Assembly: GCF_019656315.1 (NCBI RefSeq)
Contig: NZ_BPLU01000001.1
Location: 124,001-188,000 of the forward strand
Source: Flavobacterium sp. UMI-01
GTDB lineage: Bacteria; Bacteroidota; Bacteroidia; Flavobacteriales; Flavobacteriaceae
DNA: 64,000 nt
Direction: 5' to 3'
In this document: in pieces, positions 48,312-56,728 of the stretch
How the letters are laid out: each line of letters starts with the position of its first letter
Position numbering within the stretch: position 1 is the first letter of the stretch
Translations under genes and position numbers: made by a program
Notes under the pieces: model-generated
What the model was told of the DNA's origin: nothing
The model's database searches: none
Seen by the model: the letters and a program-made list of their open reading frames with translations, nothing else

Positions 48312-49052
48312 TTAGTATTGCTTAAAAAATTGATTATTCGCTATTATTTCTTGTAAGGGAATAAGGTCTTTTATTTTTACTTTTTGCTCCATTGCAGCGA
48401 TATGTTTTAGGTGATGGGCATCAGTACCTACAAAATCGTATTGCCCATTTTTTAATAAGGTTTCGGCAACTGCAGCGACCTCTTTACCATAATATCCTGT
48501 GACAGCTAAGAGATTCAATTGAAATTTGCACCCCGCTTTTTTAAGTTTTTTAAATTCTTCAGGGTTTTTGTGGTAAAACAAATAACGTTCAGGGTGTGCC
48601 AATACAGGAATATAACCCGCAACTTGTAAATCAAAGAGGATTGAATACAACTGAATGGGCGCATTGATATACGACATCTCTACCAATACATAATTGTCTT
48701 TCAGCGTCAGTAAATCATGTGATTCAAAAAGTTTGACAAATTGATCGTCCATCAAATATTCTGCTGCCGCTTTAAAAGGAAGTTGTATTTGCTGTTGCTC
48801 GAGATCACGTACTGTTTGGTCTCGATTGGTTTGAATTTGTTCGTGGGTGTTTTCCCAGACATGTTGAATGATGTGTGGTGTGGTGATAAAATCAGTAATC
48901 CCTAGTTTTTGTAGTGCTTTTATCATCAATACAGTTTCTTCAAAATTACGCGCCCCATCATCGATACCGGGCAATAAATGAGAATGGATGTCAATATGAT
49001 TGTCTGGAATTAAATCTTTTAAAGTTTGTTTTTTTTTCGAAAAGAAAAGCAC
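48312..49052 (-). CDS. PHP-domain protein-tyrosine phosphatase (CpsB/YwqE-like)
   Basis: The 246-residue protein has the PHP metal-binding pattern NHIDIHSHLLPGIDDGA (His19, His23, His25), TTPHIIQHVWENT, LAHPERYLFYH and FVGTDAHHLKH. These Mn-dependent phosphatases remove phosphate from BY-kinase tails, so it is the likely partner of the Wzc at 15837, though encoded 30 kb away and on the other strand. The start is GTG at 49052; no ATG is near the expected N-terminus. It converges on the terminator at 48247-48281. Confidence 0.9.
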   Translation of the reverse strand: MLFFSKKKQTLKDLIPDNHIDIHSHLLPGIDDGARNFEETVLMIKALQKLGITDFITTPHIIQHVWENTHEQIQTNRDQTVRDLEQQQIQLPFKAAAEYLMDDQFVKLFESHDLLTLKDNYVLVEMSYINAPIQLYSILFDLQVAGYIPVLAHPERYLFYHKNPEEFKKLKKAGCKFQLNLLAVTGYYGKEVAAVAETLLKNGQYDFVGTDAHHLKHIAAMEQKVKIKDLIPLQEIIANNQFFKQY

Positions 49053-49150
49053 GTCTGTTGGTTTTTAATTTAACTGCAAAGTAAGTGAAATTTATTGAAT
49101 TATTGTGGGTGTAGAAGATGTCGTTAGTCGATTCGTTGTTTGAGGGGGTG

Positions 49151-49494
49151 AGGGTTAAAAGTTTAAAGGTTTAAATGGTTAATCGGTTAACTGGTTAGTT
49201 GTTTAGAAGTTTAAGGGTTAACGGGTTGGTTGTTTAAGGGTTTAGGGGGTTAATCGGTTAATTGTTTAAAGTTTAAAGGCTTGACTGGTTAATCGGTTAG
49301 TTGTTTAGAAGTTTAAGGGTTTAATTGGTGAATTGTTTATAGGTTTAAGAGTTTAACAGATTAGTAGTTTAAAAGTTTAAAAGTTTAAAAGTTTAATCAG
49401 TTAGAGTTTATTTGGTTAGTTGTTTGATGAGGAAATTGGTTAATCGGTTAACTGGTTAGTTGTTTAAGGGTTTAAGGGTTTAAGGGTTTAAGAG
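49151..49494 (+). repeat. C-poor TTTAAGGG/GGTTAATCGG repeat array, downstream side
   Basis: This stretch is built from short variants of GGTTTAAGGG, GTTTAAAAG and GGTTAATCGGTTAACTGG. The plus strand is almost without C. One 29-base segment occurs twice without change (49177-49205 and 49438-49466), and three in-step copies of GGGTTTAA run at 49468-49490. The array begins about 100 bases before the minus-strand phosphatase gene and continues into the 3' end of the unknown gene at 49472, supplying its stop codon. The gap 49053-49471 holds no other gene. Confidence 0.9.
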
Positions 49495-50260
49495 TTTCAT
49501 CTGTTGAGGTGTAATAAGCAACAATCGTACAACTATTGAACTTTCTGTGGAGGAGTTTGACCTTTTTTCTTTCTTTGGTTGCAAAATAGATGCTAAGGAA
49601 CGTAAGATGAAGATGGTTTTCTAACGGTTTATTGGTTGTGAGTGTCAATGTTTGTGTCTCGGATTCCTTATTGAGGATGATTTCGTCACTGTAACAGGTT
49701 TCAAAACTGTCGTTCTGATAATCCCAATTTGCTGTTGCCATACAAAATCGTACCTCATTAGCGCCCTCGGGCCAGTCTAAATCGTTTTGAGAATTAAAAT
49801 TGGTTAGGGTTATGGTTTGCTTTTCGGGAATGATTGTAGCTGTAGTTTTTAATACTTGACGTAAGGGTCTTAGTTTGTTGCTCTCAAAATACAGCAATGC
49901 TTCTTTGGCTTCCTGGGTTTTTAAAGCCTGATCAAGGGTACGTTTTCCTTTAGATTCTGTTAAATCTTCTTCCAGAATTTCTAATAGGAGTTTGTTTACT
50001 CTTCCTGCGAAACTACCGTCTTTGGCAATCGTATTGAAATTAGAGGCTAATGACCTAAATATTTTGGATTTGTGTACGCAGTACTTAAATTCTTGTGCTT
50101 GTTGTCTAATTGGGTCGAAAATTGGATTTGCTTTAAATTGTGCTGCTGTGATTCCCGTTTTACCTTTCATTCGGACATAGTTGTTTCCGTCAGCAGTGAC
50201 TACATAATTGAGGTCATCAAGTGTTCCTTTAATTTTGAATGGAGCGATTACCTTTGCCAT
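49472..50260 (-). CDS. Uncharacterised protein, repeat-embedded (262 residues)
   Basis: I do not recognise a function. The N-terminus MAKVIAPFKIKGTLDDLNYV, then NNYVRMKGKTG, resembles small Bacteroidota hypothetical proteins, some labelled DUF6266, which start M(A/G)K and have a beta-rich N-terminal part; this link is unsure. Residues about 40-130 look helical, and about 140-255 beta-rich (TITLTNFNSQNDLDW, TQTLTLTTN). No signal peptide or membrane segment is seen, so it is probably cytosolic. The last eight or so residues (ETLKPLNP) and the stop are encoded by the flanking repeat array. It splits the polysaccharide cluster and its codon usage is less A/T-rich than the neighbouring transferases. 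Confidence 0.75.
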   Translation of the reverse strand: MAKVIAPFKIKGTLDDLNYVVTADGNNYVRMKGKTGITAAQFKANPIFDPIRQQAQEFKYCVHKSKIFRSLASNFNTIAKDGSFAGRVNKLLLEILEEDLTESKGKRTLDQALKTQEAKEALLYFESNKLRPLRQVLKTTATIIPEKQTITLTNFNSQNDLDWPEGANEVRFCMATANWDYQNDSFETCYSDEIILNKESETQTLTLTTNKPLENHLHLTFLSIYFATKERKKVKLLHRKFNSCTIVAYYTSTDETLKPLNP

Positions 50261-50330
50261 AATTTTTTTTGTAGTAAAAATAGCGGTTATTTTTTTGATT
50301 TTAGAATTTTGTGTGAGGATTATGTTGGAG

Positions 50331-50460
50331 GGGTTAACTGGTTAGTTGTTTAAAGTTTAAGGGTTTAAGGGTTTAAGGCTTAAGAGTTTAAGGGTTTAAA
50401 GGTTTAAGGGTTTAAAGGTTTAAGAGTTTAAAGGTTTAAGGGTTTAAAGGTTTAATCGGT
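50331..50460 (+). repeat. C-poor TTTAAGGG-type repeat array, upstream side
   Basis: Starting with GGTTAACTGGTTAGTTGTTT (50332-50351), which is also present in both 29-base copies on the other side, this array continues as about twelve variants of GTTTAAAGG and GTTTAAGGG. It lies 70 bases upstream of the minus-strand unknown gene, so together with 49151-49494 it brackets that gene. Confidence 0.9.
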
Positions 50461-50480
50461 TTACTGATGCGTTGTTTGAC

Positions 50481-50508
50481 GATTAACCGATTAACCAGTT
50501 AACCGATT
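50481..50508 (-). repeat. Inverted copy of the array core
   Basis: On the minus strand this reads as the GGTTAATCGGTTAACTGG-type unit. Its 17-base core (50492-50508) is the exact reverse complement of AATCGGTTAACTGGTTA at 49181-49197 and 49442-49458. The result is a perfect 17-bp inverted repeat around the unknown gene. The rest of the gap to 50667 shows no gene and no clear TAnnTTTG promoter. Confidence 0.9.
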
Positions 50509-50667
50509 CATCAATTCACCGTACCCCTTTGCTTAACTTATCTGAATTTTACCCATCTTATTCCCGAAAACCTTTTTTTTGTGTTACTGGTCGGTTTTAT
50601 TAGGTCGGAGATGAGGGATAGTCGTAAATTTACTGGAGAGAATTGAAGCAATAAAAACAAGAGTTTA

Positions 50668-51528
50668 ATGAAAGATGTAACTGAAGATTGGTTGTTCGAG
50701 ATCAAACCAAAAAATAATTTCTTTACATTTAATCTTAGGGAGGTTTGGCAATACCGTGATTTATTATTGCTATTTGTACGTCGTGATGTTGTGACAGTAT
50801 ATAAGCAAACTATTTTAGGACCACTATGGTATTTAATTCAGCCTTTGTTTACCTCTGTAACTTTTACCATTATATTTAATAATGTGGCTGGTATAAGTAC
50901 AGGGACAGTTCCTCCCTTTTTGTTTAATCTAGCGGGTATAACCGTTTGGAATTATTTTACCGCTTGTTTGAATGGAACTTCAAATACTTTTGCGGGTAAC
51001 GCGGGTATTTTTGGAAAAGTATATTTCCCTCGGATTATCGTCCCTATTTCGGTGGTGATTTCTAACCTTTTAAAGTTTGGGATTCAGTTTTTTATATTTG
51101 TGTGCTTTTATATTGTGTTTTATGTTAAAGGAGCCTCATTACAGTTCAATGGTTATGTTCTTTTTTTTCCCATTTTGATTGTCTTTATGGGAGTTTTGGG
51201 ATTGGGTTTAGGAATGATCATTTCCTCCTTAGTAACGAAATACCGGGATTTGAACTATTTGATAGGCTTTGGAGTACAGCTGTTAATGTACCTTTCGGCT
51301 GTGGTTTATCCGATGGCTTTGGTAAAAGAAAAATTACCTCAATATTCTTGGTTAATAGCGTATAATCCTTTGGCTTATATCATTGAAACGACACGTTATT
51401 TATTGTTAGGAACTGGACAAGTTTCTTTACAAGGATTGTTATTTACCTTTCTTTTTATCGTTGGTTTATTTTTGGTTGGTTTGTTAATTTTTAATAAAAC
51501 AGAGAAAAGTTTTATTGATACAGTTTAA
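50668..51528 (+). CDS. wzm: ABC-2 type polysaccharide/polyol-phosphate exporter permease
   Basis: The 286-residue inner-membrane protein has the family start with LLLLFVRRDVVTVYKQTILG (about 34-53), followed by PLWYLIQPLFTSVTFTIIF, and six membrane helices. It ends with YNPLAYIIETTRYLLLGTGQ. It pairs with the ATPase that starts 69 bases later to export a complete undecaprenyl-linked glycan, as in Wzm/Wzt O-antigen systems. Confidence 0.93.
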   Translation: MKDVTEDWLFEIKPKNNFFTFNLREVWQYRDLLLLFVRRDVVTVYKQTILGPLWYLIQPLFTSVTFTIIFNNVAGISTGTVPPFLFNLAGITVWNYFTACLNGTSNTFAGNAGIFGKVYFPRIIVPISVVISNLLKFGIQFFIFVCFYIVFYVKGASLQFNGYVLFFPILIVFMGVLGLGLGMIISSLVTKYRDLNYLIGFGVQLLMYLSAVVYPMALVKEKLPQYSWLIAYNPLAYIIETTRYLLLGTGQVSLQGLLFTFLFIVGLFLVGLLIFNKTEKSFIDTV

Positions 51529-51596
51529 AATACAATTACAATAGCAAAAAATAATTTCAATATTCGTATCATTTTATCTAAACTTAATTTCAAACA

Positions 51597-52874
51597 TTGA
51601 ATAAAGATATAATAATAAAAGCCGAAAACATTTCTAAACAATATCGTTTAGGGACTATAGGTACAGGAACATTAAGCCATGATTTGAACCGTTGGTGGCA
51701 TCGCATCAGAGGTAAAGAAGATCCTTATTTGAAGGTTGGGGATGTTAATGACCGTAGCACCAAAGGGCAGAGTGAGTATGTTTGGGCGTTAAAAGATATC
51801 AATTTTGAAGTAGAACGGGGAGAAATATTAGGAATCATAGGGAAAAATGGAGCAGGAAAATCTACCTTGCTTAAAATCCTAGCCAAAGTTACTGCCCCTA
51901 CTACGGGAAGTATTAAGTTTAATGGTCGCATTGCTTCTTTGTTGGAGGTAGGAACGGGATTTAATGGCGAATTAACAGGTAGAGAAAATATTTATCTCAA
52001 CGGAGCTATACTAGGCATGACCAAAAAGGAGATTACATCCAAATTAGATGAAATTATCGAATTTTCAGGTTGTGAACGCTATATAGATACTCCCGTAAAA
52101 CGTTACAGTAGTGGTATGACTGTTCGACTTGCCTTTGCCGTTGCTGCTTTTTTAGAGCCTGAAATTTTGATTATCGATGAGGTTTTAGCTGTAGGTGACG
52201 CCGAATTTCAGAAAAAAGCCATTGGGAAGATGCAGGATATTTCTAAAGGGGAAGGAAGGACTGTTTTGTTTGTAAGTCATAATATGGCGGCGGTCAAGAG
52301 TTTGTGTACAAGAGGGATTTTATTGGAAAATGGGAAGGTTGTTTTTGAAGGAGGAATTAGTGAAGCAATTGATTTTTATATAAATCAACAAAACAATTTT
52401 AGCTTTCAAAATCCCGTACTAAAAAAAATAAATTCGGATAGTAAGGGGCCAAAAATTTTACAATGTGAACTTAAAGACTTGAATGGGCTAAATAAAAGTG
52501 TTTTCTCTGCTGGGGATATTATTTCTTTACATTTAATTATACAGCCAGATATTAAGACAAATAAGAAGTATGCTGCGGTTTGGTTCGTTCATGATAAATA
52601 CGGAGAAGAATTTGCCGTATGTTCAAGTGGGAATATGAATAATAAATTTTATGATCCGGAAACAATTTTAATAAAAAGTAATATAGATTCTTCGGGATTA
52701 TTACCAGGCGATTATTCAATACGTTTTGTTTTACATATTCCTGGAGAAGATAATTTTGATGATTGGAAAGGGGCTATTAATTTTAATATACTTAGTCATG
52801 ATATAAATAAAACAGGATTTGAATATACTTCAATTTGGTCACCAAAAACATTTTTAAAATCAGAATGGGAGTAA
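51597..52874 (+). CDS. wzt: ABC exporter ATPase with C-terminal glycan-binding extension
   Basis: The 425-residue protein starts at a TTG (51597; no closer ATG). Its nucleotide-binding domain (about 1-255) has Walker A IIGKNGAGKSTLLK, the signature VKRYSSGMTVRLAF, and Walker B EILIIDEVLAVGD. Residues about 270-425 form an extra beta-rich domain as in Wzt proteins that recognise the modified chain end before export. It works with the permease upstream. The region from about 52400 on is more A/T-rich than the ATPase core. Confidence 0.93.
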   Translation: MNKDIIIKAENISKQYRLGTIGTGTLSHDLNRWWHRIRGKEDPYLKVGDVNDRSTKGQSEYVWALKDINFEVERGEILGIIGKNGAGKSTLLKILAKVTAPTTGSIKFNGRIASLLEVGTGFNGELTGRENIYLNGAILGMTKKEITSKLDEIIEFSGCERYIDTPVKRYSSGMTVRLAFAVAAFLEPEILIIDEVLAVGDAEFQKKAIGKMQDISKGEGRTVLFVSHNMAAVKSLCTRGILLENGKVVFEGGISEAIDFYINQQNNFSFQNPVLKKINSDSKGPKILQCELKDLNGLNKSVFSAGDIISLHLIIQPDIKTNKKYAAVWFVHDKYGEEFAVCSSGNMNNKFYDPETILIKSNIDSSGLLPGDYSIRFVLHIPGEDNFDDWKGAINFNILSHDINKTGFEYTSIWSPKTFLKSEWE

Positions 52875-53740
52875 TCAGAAAGACACTAAAAAGAATCTTG
52901 AATTTCTTTGGAATATATAAAACTAAAGAATCGTGGCCAAAGATGTCGAAGGGAAAGATGGAATACCTTATCCAAAATATTACTATTAAGCCATCGATTG
53001 AGAGTTTACAGGATATACAGGCTACGATAGAAAATAAGCAGAGAGGAGCTTATATGCGGTTTGGTGATGGTGATGTTTTTTTAATGTTGGGCAAAAATGA
53101 TCTACTTCATAAAGCCAATAGGCAATTGGCGAAAGAGATGAAAGAAACAATTAGATTTAATAGAGGTACACTTCATAAAGGCTATCCATTGCATTCTAAT
53201 TTATTTGGTTTTGAAGGAGGAATGACTCATAATATGCATTTGGTTCCAGATGTTGATGCTCTTAGATTTCTTGCGGCAATCCATAAGTTTATTGATGTTG
53301 AAAATATTAATTCTCCTGTAGCTTTGCATTATCTAGCAGTTTTTAATAAGGAAGCATGTGTGAATTTTTTACAGTTTTTAAAAAATACAAATCCGATTTT
53401 TGTCGGGAATAAAAACATTAAATTAGAATTGGTCAATAAATTATTTGGCGACATTCACATAAAAACACCAGAGGCAAATTCATATTTAGAAATAGACAGA
53501 ATAGAAGGTGAGTTGAAAGCTATTTTGGATTTTACTAAGGAAAAGTTCAGAGTTGTTGTAGTTGCTATGGGGTGTCCTGGGAGAATTTTACAAAAGAGAA
53601 TTTTGAAAAAAGGTTATAATGTGTATTTGTTTGATTTTGGGAGTCTTTTAGATGCTTTTAATGATGACAATACTCGATTATGGATTGACTTGGCAGGTGG
53701 TACGGAAAATTTAAAAGACATTTTGGAAGAACTTGATTAA
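52865..53740 (+). CDS. GT-D fold glycosyltransferase-like protein (DUF1792-type)
   Basis: The 291-residue protein has GAYMRFGDGDVFLMLGKND (about residues 61-79), matching the R-F-G-D-G-(E/D) motif of GT-D enzymes first defined for DUF1792. It also has VVVVAMGCPGRILQKRILK near residue 236. In the known enzymes the second acidic residue of DxE is Glu; here it is Asp. The frame is open from 52835, but the ATG at 52865, overlapping the wzt stop by 10 bases, gives a better start. Probably a transferase acting on the exported glycan. Confidence 0.72.
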   Translation: MGVIRKTLKRILNFFGIYKTKESWPKMSKGKMEYLIQNITIKPSIESLQDIQATIENKQRGAYMRFGDGDVFLMLGKNDLLHKANRQLAKEMKETIRFNRGTLHKGYPLHSNLFGFEGGMTHNMHLVPDVDALRFLAAIHKFIDVENINSPVALHYLAVFNKEACVNFLQFLKNTNPIFVGNKNIKLELVNKLFGDIHIKTPEANSYLEIDRIEGELKAILDFTKEKFRVVVVAMGCPGRILQKRILKKGYNVYLFDFGSLLDAFNDDNTRLWIDLAGGTENLKDILEELD

Positions 53741-53745
53741 AAGGG

Positions 53746-54654
53746 ATGAAAGTATTTGCTATAATAGTTACTTATAATGGAATGAAGTGGATCGATAAAT
53801 GCCTGAAAAGTATTGTCAATCAATGTGAAGTAGTCGTAGTTGATAATAATTCGTCAGATGTAACTTTAAAATATATTGAAACTAATTTTCCATTAGTGAA
53901 GATTTTGTCTCAAACAAAGAATCACGGTTTTGGTATTGCTAACAATATCGGGATAAATTATGCTTTGCAAAATGGAGCTGATGCTGTTTTTTTATTAAAT
54001 CAAGATGCTTTTGCCCAAACAGACTGTGTGAAAAAATTAATTGGGGCATATCATCAGAATCCTAGTTATGGCATTATTTCGCCGATTCATTTAAATGGTG
54101 ATGGGAGTGCTTTGGATTATACTTTTCAAAAAATAACCTATATGTCAGACCTGATTTCTGATCTAATATTGGGTAAGGCAAATGATAAAATTTATATGCT
54201 AAATTTTGTTAATGCTGCTGCATGGTTTATTCCAAAGAAAGCATTATTTGAAGTAGGTGGATTTGACCCTTTGTTCTTTTTGTATGGTGAAGACGATAAC
54301 TATTGTCAAAGAATGTTATATCATGGATTTAAAATAGGAATAATACCGAATGCAACGATATATCACGATAGTAATAATAGTAACTATCTGTCTGGTACAT
54401 CAGGAAGTGAGAAGTATTTTAGACAATTCCTTAATAGTGTCTATGTAAAGTATGCTGATATAAATACAGACAATTACAAAAAGCTCCTAAAATTAAAGGT
54501 GTATATTTTAAGAAATGTATTAATGAACCTAATTACTTTTAAAATTGATGAAGCCATACTTTTGTTTCGAAAATTTAAGAGGTTAAATAGTGCTTTAATA
54601 AAAAAGAGTGTGATGATAAATAAAAAAGTAGGAGCTAATTATTTAGAAATATAA
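53746..54654 (+). CDS. Glycosyltransferase family 2
   Basis: The 302-residue GT-A protein has FAIIVTYNGMKWIDKCLKSI, VVVDNNSSDVTLKYIE, NHGFGIANNIGINYA (about 61-75) and FLLNQDAF (DxD-like). It also has the late motif KKALFEVGGFDPLFFLYGED (about 165-184). This resembles rhamnosyl/galactosyl-type GT2 enzymes. It lies 5 bases after the GT-D gene. Confidence 0.85.
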   Translation: MKVFAIIVTYNGMKWIDKCLKSIVNQCEVVVVDNNSSDVTLKYIETNFPLVKILSQTKNHGFGIANNIGINYALQNGADAVFLLNQDAFAQTDCVKKLIGAYHQNPSYGIISPIHLNGDGSALDYTFQKITYMSDLISDLILGKANDKIYMLNFVNAAAWFIPKKALFEVGGFDPLFFLYGEDDNYCQRMLYHGFKIGIIPNATIYHDSNNSNYLSGTSGSEKYFRQFLNSVYVKYADINTDNYKKLLKLKVYILRNVLMNLITFKIDEAILLFRKFKRLNSALIKKSVMINKKVGANYLEI

Positions 54655-54660
54655 ATAATT

Positions 54661-55896
54661 TTGAAGAAAATCGTATTTAAACTTCGTGAATTTCCGCATT
54701 TGTCCGAGACTTTTATTTTGGCACAAATCATTACGGCTATAAATTGTGGTTATGATGTAAGTTTGTTGGTTGTAGAATTATTGGATTTTGAAGCCAGTAA
54801 ACAAAAGAGTTTAATTGAGAAATATCAAATAGATAAAAAGATTATAATTGAAGATTATAAAATTCCAAAAAATAAGTTTATACGATTGGTTAAATGGTTA
54901 ATTCTTTTAGTGTTTAATTTTAAGGATATAAATTATATCATTCCATTTTATAGAGAAAATACAACCTTTAGTTTAACCTGGCTGTATCAATGGGTGTTTT
55001 ATAAACAATTTAATGAGGTTTCCATTTTTCATGTGCAGTATGGTACCAATTCCGGTATTTTAGCCAAACTAAAAAAGATAGGTTATAAACCTTCTTTGAT
55101 CGTTAGTTTTCACGGTCATGATGCTTTTTTTCCTATCAATGGTTTTATTCCGAATAATGGTTATTATGATAACTTATTTAAATACGGGGATTTAATAGTG
55201 GCAAACACTCCTTATTTAGCTAATACAATTGCAGAATTAGGCTGTCCAAAAGAATTGATAACGACTGTTCCTGTTGGGGTAGACACAGACTTTTTTTATC
55301 CAAAAAAAACACAAATTAGTATTAAGAAATGTAAATTAATTAGTGTAGGGAGGTTGAGTATTGTCAAAGGTCATATTTATGCTTTCGAAAGTGTTAGAAA
55401 ATTAGAACAAGGGGGTTATAATATAGAGTTAACAGTTGTGGGAGAAGGACCTGAACGTGTGAAGTTAGAAAATTATATAAGAAAGAACAATTTATTTGAT
55501 TCAATAGTTCTAGTTGGTGCAAAATCTCAAGAAGAAGTACGTGAATTGCTTTGGGAAAGTAATATTTTCTTGTTTCCGTCCGTTTCTTTACATAATGGTA
55601 AGAGTACAGAAACCCAAGGATTGGCAACAATTGAGGCGATGGCTTGTGGGTTACCAGCAGTTGTTTTTGATTCCGGGGGGGTTAAATATACTATTGATGA
55701 CGGTAAGACGGGATTTATATGTAATGAATATGATATAAATGATTTGGTATATAAAATAGAACTATTATATAATAATAAGGAGCTTTTGAAAAGCATGTCA
55801 CAAAACACAGTTGATTTTGTAAATAAAAATTATTCCCAAAAAGTTATTGATGCAAAATGGGAAATTATCTATAGAGAATTAAGTAATGGAAAATAA
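54661..55896 (+). CDS. Glycosyltransferase family 4, WcaL-like
   Basis: The 411-residue GT-B enzyme has an N-terminal FKLREFPHLSETFILAQI, typical of colanic-acid-type WcaL transferases, VSFHGHDAFFPINGF (about 149-163), VGRLSIVKGHIYAFE and the donor motif GLATIEAMACGLPAVVFD (about 319-336). It starts with TTG at 54661, 6 bases after the previous stop, and overlaps the next gene by 11 bases. Confidence 0.88.
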   Translation: MKKIVFKLREFPHLSETFILAQIITAINCGYDVSLLVVELLDFEASKQKSLIEKYQIDKKIIIEDYKIPKNKFIRLVKWLILLVFNFKDINYIIPFYRENTTFSLTWLYQWVFYKQFNEVSIFHVQYGTNSGILAKLKKIGYKPSLIVSFHGHDAFFPINGFIPNNGYYDNLFKYGDLIVANTPYLANTIAELGCPKELITTVPVGVDTDFFYPKKTQISIKKCKLISVGRLSIVKGHIYAFESVRKLEQGGYNIELTVVGEGPERVKLENYIRKNNLFDSIVLVGAKSQEEVRELLWESNIFLFPSVSLHNGKSTETQGLATIEAMACGLPAVVFDSGGVKYTIDDGKTGFICNEYDINDLVYKIELLYNNKELLKSMSQNTVDFVNKNYSQKVIDAKWEIIYRELSNGK

Positions 55897-56728
55897 TAGT
55901 TTAATCTCAATTGTCATTCCTTGTTACAACGATGCCCAATATATTGAGCAAGCGGTCGCTTCTGCTTTAAATCAGACCTATCCTTACAAAGAAGTAATTG
56001 TGGTTGATGATGGTTCGAATGCTGAGACTAAGGCTGTTTTGAAAAAGTTAGAGCCTACAATTACCAAACTGATTACACAAGAAAATCAGGGTCAAAGTAC
56101 TGCACGGAATGTTGGGATAAAAGCTGCAAAAGGGGAGTTTATAGTTACTTTAGACAGTGATGATTTTTTTGCACCTACATTTTGTGAAAAGGCTGTTCCA
56201 GTATTATTAAATGATATTTCAATAAAGATTGTAACCTGTCAGGCTAATTTACTTTTTGAAGACGGTTCAACTTATATATTTACTCCCAGAGGAGGTAATA
56301 TTGATAATTTTCTCTATTCAAGCGATGCTTTAGGAACTTCATTGTTTAAAAAAAAGGACTGGGAAGCTTGTAGCGGATATGATGAGAGAATGACACTAGG
56401 ACTTGAAGATTGGGAGTTTTTTATTAGACTATTGAAAGAAGGAGGTAGTGTATACGTTATTCAAGAACCTCTGTACAATTATAGAAAAAGAAGAATTTCA
56501 ACAACGAGAAGAGCAAATAAAATAAAATATGAATTAATTGAATATATCATGCTTAAAAATAGAAATTTATATATTCAAAATTTTGATGCATCAGTTAAGT
56601 ATTTGCTATTTCTTGCAGAACAAAATAAAAAAAATGAATTGAAGAGATTAAGTACGATTGATTATAAATTAGGTAGTTTTATCCTTTTTCCTTTTCGTAA
56701 AATAAAAAGTTTTTTTAAAAATGAATAA
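55886..56728 (+). CDS. Glycosyltransferase family 2
   Basis: The 280-residue GT-A enzyme shows ISIVIPCYNDAQYIEQAVAS, VIVVDDGSNAETKAVL (about 38-53), ENQGQSTARNVGIKAAKGEF and the DxD motif VTLDSDDFFAP (about 91-101). It also has DERMTLGLEDWEFFIRLL. Overlaps at both ends (11 and 8 bases) indicate a tightly coupled operon. Specificity is unknown. Confidence 0.88.
   Translation: MENNSLISIVIPCYNDAQYIEQAVASALNQTYPYKEVIVVDDGSNAETKAVLKKLEPTITKLITQENQGQSTARNVGIKAAKGEFIVTLDSDDFFAPTFCEKAVPVLLNDISIKIVTCQANLLFEDGSTYIFTPRGGNIDNFLYSSDALGTSLFKKKDWEACSGYDERMTLGLEDWEFFIRLLKEGGSVYVIQEPLYNYRKRRISTTRRANKIKYELIEYIMLKNRNLYIQNFDASVKYLLFLAEQNKKNELKRLSTIDYKLGSFILFPFRKIKSFFKNE

Noticed and set aside
49151..50460. CRISPR array
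   Set aside because: Units are only 8 to 10 bases, vary from copy to copy, and have no spacers of constant length; no cas genes are present.
52835..52864. Upstream start for the GT-D-type gene
   Set aside because: These codons lie within the 3' end of wzt in another frame; the ATG at 52865 is the better candidate.
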